Positions 61,858 to 64,000 of a DNA stretch of 64,000 nt are shown piece after piece. The notes beneath the pieces were generated by a model, which did not search any database, was not told the DNA's origin, and saw only the letters and a program-made list of their open reading frames with translations. The translations under genes were made by a program, and so were the position numbers. The number at the start of each line of letters is the position of its first letter. Position 1 is the first letter of the stretch. This stretch comes from Prevotella sp. (GTDB lineage Bacteria > Bacteroidota > Bacteroidia > Bacteroidales > Bacteroidaceae): contig JAEEXI010000005.1 of NCBI GenBank assembly GCA_016291495.1, positions 62,001 to 126,000 on the forward strand, read 5' to 3'.

Positions 61858-61889
61858 CTTGGGTCATCCAGAAATAATCTTTATCTTTG
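61858..61889 (+). promoter_or_regulatory. Promoter of the C10 peptidase gene
   Basis: -33 CTTG 61858-61861 (one mismatch), -7 TATCTTTG 61882-61889, 20-nt spacer; 43 nt leader. Confidence 0.7.
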
Positions 61890-61932
61890 CAACAAGGAGA
61901 AGGGAAAAACAATAACTGAAACATCATAATAC

Positions 61933-63786
61933 ATGATACGCAGATCGTTCAAGAATATTATCTCATTGTTTGTCCTGTTAATGGCAGGTGCTCTTTCCTT
62001 GTCGGCCCAGCAGGTGACGAGAGAGGCTGCATTGTCGAAAGCAACACAGTTCTTTAACCAGTCCGATGTGGTTTCAAGGAGGGCAGCGCGCAAGGCTACT
62101 CAGTTGACCCTTGCCAACGACCGCAGTGAGTTCTATGTTTTCAACGATGAGGCTAACGGCGGCTATGTCGTCATCAGTGGTGACGAACGGATGCCAGATG
62201 TGTTGGGATATTCTTACAACGGACATTTCGATGCAGAGCAGATTCCTTGTAATATGCGTGCATTGATGGAAAATTTTGCCAGTCAGGTAGATTATTTAAG
62301 GACACATCCTGGAGCTAAAGTGACTAAACATCGCTCACCAGATAGGGAAAATATCGCCCCAATGTTAACTTGTAGTTTTAGCCAAGGATACCCCTATAAT
62401 AACAAATGTCCAGAAGCTAATGGTGAACACAGTGCTACAGGTTGCGTTGCTGTGGCGATGGCTGAAATCATGCATTATCACCAATGGCCGAAACAGACTA
62501 CCCAAATCATTCCTGGCTATACAACATTTACACAAGGATTTGAATTACCAGACATACCCATTACCACTATAGACTGGGATAACATACTTGGGCATTATGA
62601 TTCTGATAATTATAATTATAGTGATGAACAGATAGATGCTATCTCTACTTTGATGCTGCTATGTGGTGCATCTGCAAAGATGGAATATACTACTACATCT
62701 GGTAGTGGAGCTGCTATGCAGGATGCAGCTAATGCTTTTAGAAAGTATTTTGACTACGAAGACTTGCTTGAACTTATTTATCGTGATGCATACTATGATG
62801 ATGAGTGGGAACAGATGATCTATGATGAATTGAAAAGTGGGCGCCCTGTTCTATATGCCGCTTCTTGGGATAGTGGCGAATCACATGCTTTTGTTGTGCA
62901 TGGTTATGAAAATGGTTATTTTCGTCATGGTTCCTTTTGGGTCCTTTTGAATGACAATTTTGGATTGAAATATCATCAATATGCCATTGTAGGCATCAGA
63001 CCAGTAAAAGCTAATGCCCCCTGCGGATATGCCGTACTTGATAATGGAAAGATGACATTATACTATGATAGTGAGAAAGCCAATCGTACTGGTACTATTC
63101 TACCTCATAGGGATGAATGGTCAGATTATGCTAATGTTATTACAGAATGCATCATTGACCCATCGTTTGCTAATGTACAATTGTATAATTTAAGAGAATA
63201 CTTTTCTAAATTAAGTAAATTAAAAACTATAGGAGGAATAGAAAATCTGAACACATCAATGGTTAGTGATATGAGCGATATGTTCAGTGGTTGTTCTTCT
63301 TTGACGAGCCTTGATCTTAGTAGCTTTAAGACAGACAAGACATTATACATGCATATGATGTTCTATGGTTGTTCTGACCTGACTACAATTTACGCAAGTG
63401 AACGTTGGAACATGTCAAATGTACAAACTTCAGATAAGATGTTTGAAGGATGTTCTAATATAATTGGTGGTGCAGGAACACCATATGATGCCAATCATAC
63501 AGGTGCAGACTATGCCCATATTGATGGTGGACCGGATAATCCAGGCTATTTCACCTATAAAGCTCCTCCTATTATAATGGGCGATGCCAATGGTGATGGT
63601 CTCGTGAATGTGACGGATATCGTGGCTACGGTGAACTACATCATGGAGAAGAATCCTAATAGATTCAACTACGAAGCTGCTGATGTGAACCAAGATGGCT
63701 ACATCAACGTGACGGATATCGTGAAGATGGTGTCTATCATCATGTCTGGTGATGCTGCACGTCGTCATGCTGACGTTGACGAATAG
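61933..63786 (+). CDS. C10 (streptopain-like) cysteine peptidase with BspA-like repeats and dockerin pair
   Basis: 617 aa secreted protein: signal peptide (about 26 residues, ending LSAQ), SpeB-type propeptide (about 27-125, with FYVFNDEANGGYVVISGDERMPDVLGYS), C10 catalytic domain (about 130-360) with nucleophile Cys171 in ATGCVAVAMAEIMHYHQWP and His318 in GESHAFVVHGYE. The usual FHxNWGWGG stretch after the His is replaced by FRHGSFWVLLNDNFG, so activity is uncertain. Then BspA/DUF285-type leucine-rich units (about 435-530, MSDMFSGCSSLTSLDLSSF), and a dockerin pair (about 552-610) nearly identical to that of the preceding gene. The middle of the gene looks more A/T-rich than its ends. Confidence 0.88.
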   Translation: MIRRSFKNIISLFVLLMAGALSLSAQQVTREAALSKATQFFNQSDVVSRRAARKATQLTLANDRSEFYVFNDEANGGYVVISGDERMPDVLGYSYNGHFDAEQIPCNMRALMENFASQVDYLRTHPGAKVTKHRSPDRENIAPMLTCSFSQGYPYNNKCPEANGEHSATGCVAVAMAEIMHYHQWPKQTTQIIPGYTTFTQGFELPDIPITTIDWDNILGHYDSDNYNYSDEQIDAISTLMLLCGASAKMEYTTTSGSGAAMQDAANAFRKYFDYEDLLELIYRDAYYDDEWEQMIYDELKSGRPVLYAASWDSGESHAFVVHGYENGYFRHGSFWVLLNDNFGLKYHQYAIVGIRPVKANAPCGYAVLDNGKMTLYYDSEKANRTGTILPHRDEWSDYANVITECIIDPSFANVQLYNLREYFSKLSKLKTIGGIENLNTSMVSDMSDMFSGCSSLTSLDLSSFKTDKTLYMHMMFYGCSDLTTIYASERWNMSNVQTSDKMFEGCSNIIGGAGTPYDANHTGADYAHIDGGPDNPGYFTYKAPPIIMGDANGDGLVNVTDIVATVNYIMEKNPNRFNYEAADVNQDGYINVTDIVKMVSIIMSGDAARRHADVDE

Positions 63787-63807
63787 GCTATACCTATTTT
63801 CATCAAG

Positions 63808-63847
63808 AAGCAGGCACTCCAAAAAGAGAATGGGGTACCTGCTTTTA
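63808..63847. terminator. Terminator between the C10 peptidase and GH94 genes
   Basis: AAGCAGG (63808-63814) pairs with CCTGCTT (63838-63844), with further paired bases inside, followed by Ts; it separates converging genes. Confidence 0.7.
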
Positions 63848-63887
63848 TTAACTTGAAAATATCAGTGAAATCGTGATAGACGGGTGG

Positions 63888-64000
63888 TTACATCGTGACT
63901 TCTACCACGTGCTTACCAGCGGAGTAGGGGATGACGGTACCCTCAATCTTGGTGCCGTCGAGGACGATGCTCTTGACACCCTTCTGCTGGCCGTTCGGAT
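63888..64000 (-). CDS. Probable GH94 phosphorylase (cellobiose/chitobiose phosphorylase type), C-terminal end only
   Basis: The minus-strand frame enters at the right edge and stops at 63888 (TAA), giving the last 36 residues: PNGQQKGVKSIVLDGTKIEG then TVIPYSAGKHVVEVTM. The pattern KGVKSIxLDGxxIxGxxIP is what I recall from the C terminus of GH94 disaccharide phosphorylases. Too little is present to name the substrate; another glycoside-active enzyme with a similar C-terminal beta-sandwich is possible. Confidence 0.55.
   Translation of the reverse strand, partial: PNGQQKGVKSIVLDGTKIEGTVIPYSAGKHVVEVTM

Noticed and set aside
59290..63786. A cellulosome-type locus
   Set aside because: No cohesin, scaffoldin or plant-polysaccharide enzyme is joined to the dockerins here; only the dockerin-like calcium loops are supported.

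Overview
The window looks like a chromosomal segment of a Bacteroidota bacterium close to Prevotella. The signs are: many start-proximal promoters with the Bacteroidota -7 box TAnnTTTG, often with a TTTG-like -33 box exactly 20 nt upstream; a gene order typical of Bacteroidales (DUF1599, BT_3928/DoxX, tpiA, SPOR, folE); a fused MurF-alanine racemase; an FKP-type fucokinase/guanylyltransferase; GSCFA and DUF4954 proteins; and secreted proteins ending in dockerin pairs or short surface tails. I saw no rRNA, tRNA, CRISPR array, insertion sequence or prophage.

Layout. 1-4337 (minus): RND efflux permease (cut by the window edge) and its periplasmic adaptor. 4663-5732: small heat shock protein behind a sigma-54-like promoter, then a very short sigma-70 factor. 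5725-7185 (minus): tRNA nucleotidyltransferase. 7297-13234: PAP2 phosphatase/outer-membrane protein, DUF1599, a BT_3928 membrane protein read in frame into triosephosphate isomerase, SPOR protein, GTP cyclohydrolase I and a membrane-anchored unknown. 13317-15623: outer-membrane barrel and S41 lipoprotein peptidase. 15635-16279 (minus): MTA/SAH nucleosidase. 16389-24739: probable operon YfhO, FKP, GSCFA, MurF-Alr (surface glycan and peptidoglycan supply). 24842-28671: orphan EIIC-GAT permease, a KduI isomerase with a signal peptide, and a hexuronate-type MFS transporter (uronate use). 28832-33555: SLC13 transporter, NMT1-type binding protein without an ABC transporter, and a membrane SpoIIE-type phosphatase. 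33602-33708: 11-bp tandem repeat. 33907-38563: secreted unknown, nitroreductase (minus), free-standing NrdJ C-terminal-like protein, folB, amidase, MlaD-type protein. 38944-43226: dnaA, GH97, nagB (minus). 43364-51175: hflX, DUF4954, M16 peptidase, class I fumarase. 51182-54197: two overlapping M6 metalloproteases. 54253-57984 (minus): clpB and an AraC-type membrane regulator. 58197-63786: three secreted proteins (beta-helix-like, tandem-repeat dockerin protein, C10 peptidase-BspA-dockerin). 63888-64000 (minus): 3' end of a probable GH94 phosphorylase.

Most notable: (i) arrays with an exact 7-bp period but different unit sequences at about nine loci, some inside conserved enzyme genes; (ii) a predicted exported KduI beside two sugar-type permeases; (iii) the stop-less DoxX-TPI fusion; (iv) a strong sigma-54-type promoter with palindromes at hsp20 and a weaker counterpart at clpB; (v) an orphan NrdJ C-terminal domain; (vi) a binding protein paired with a sensor phosphatase.
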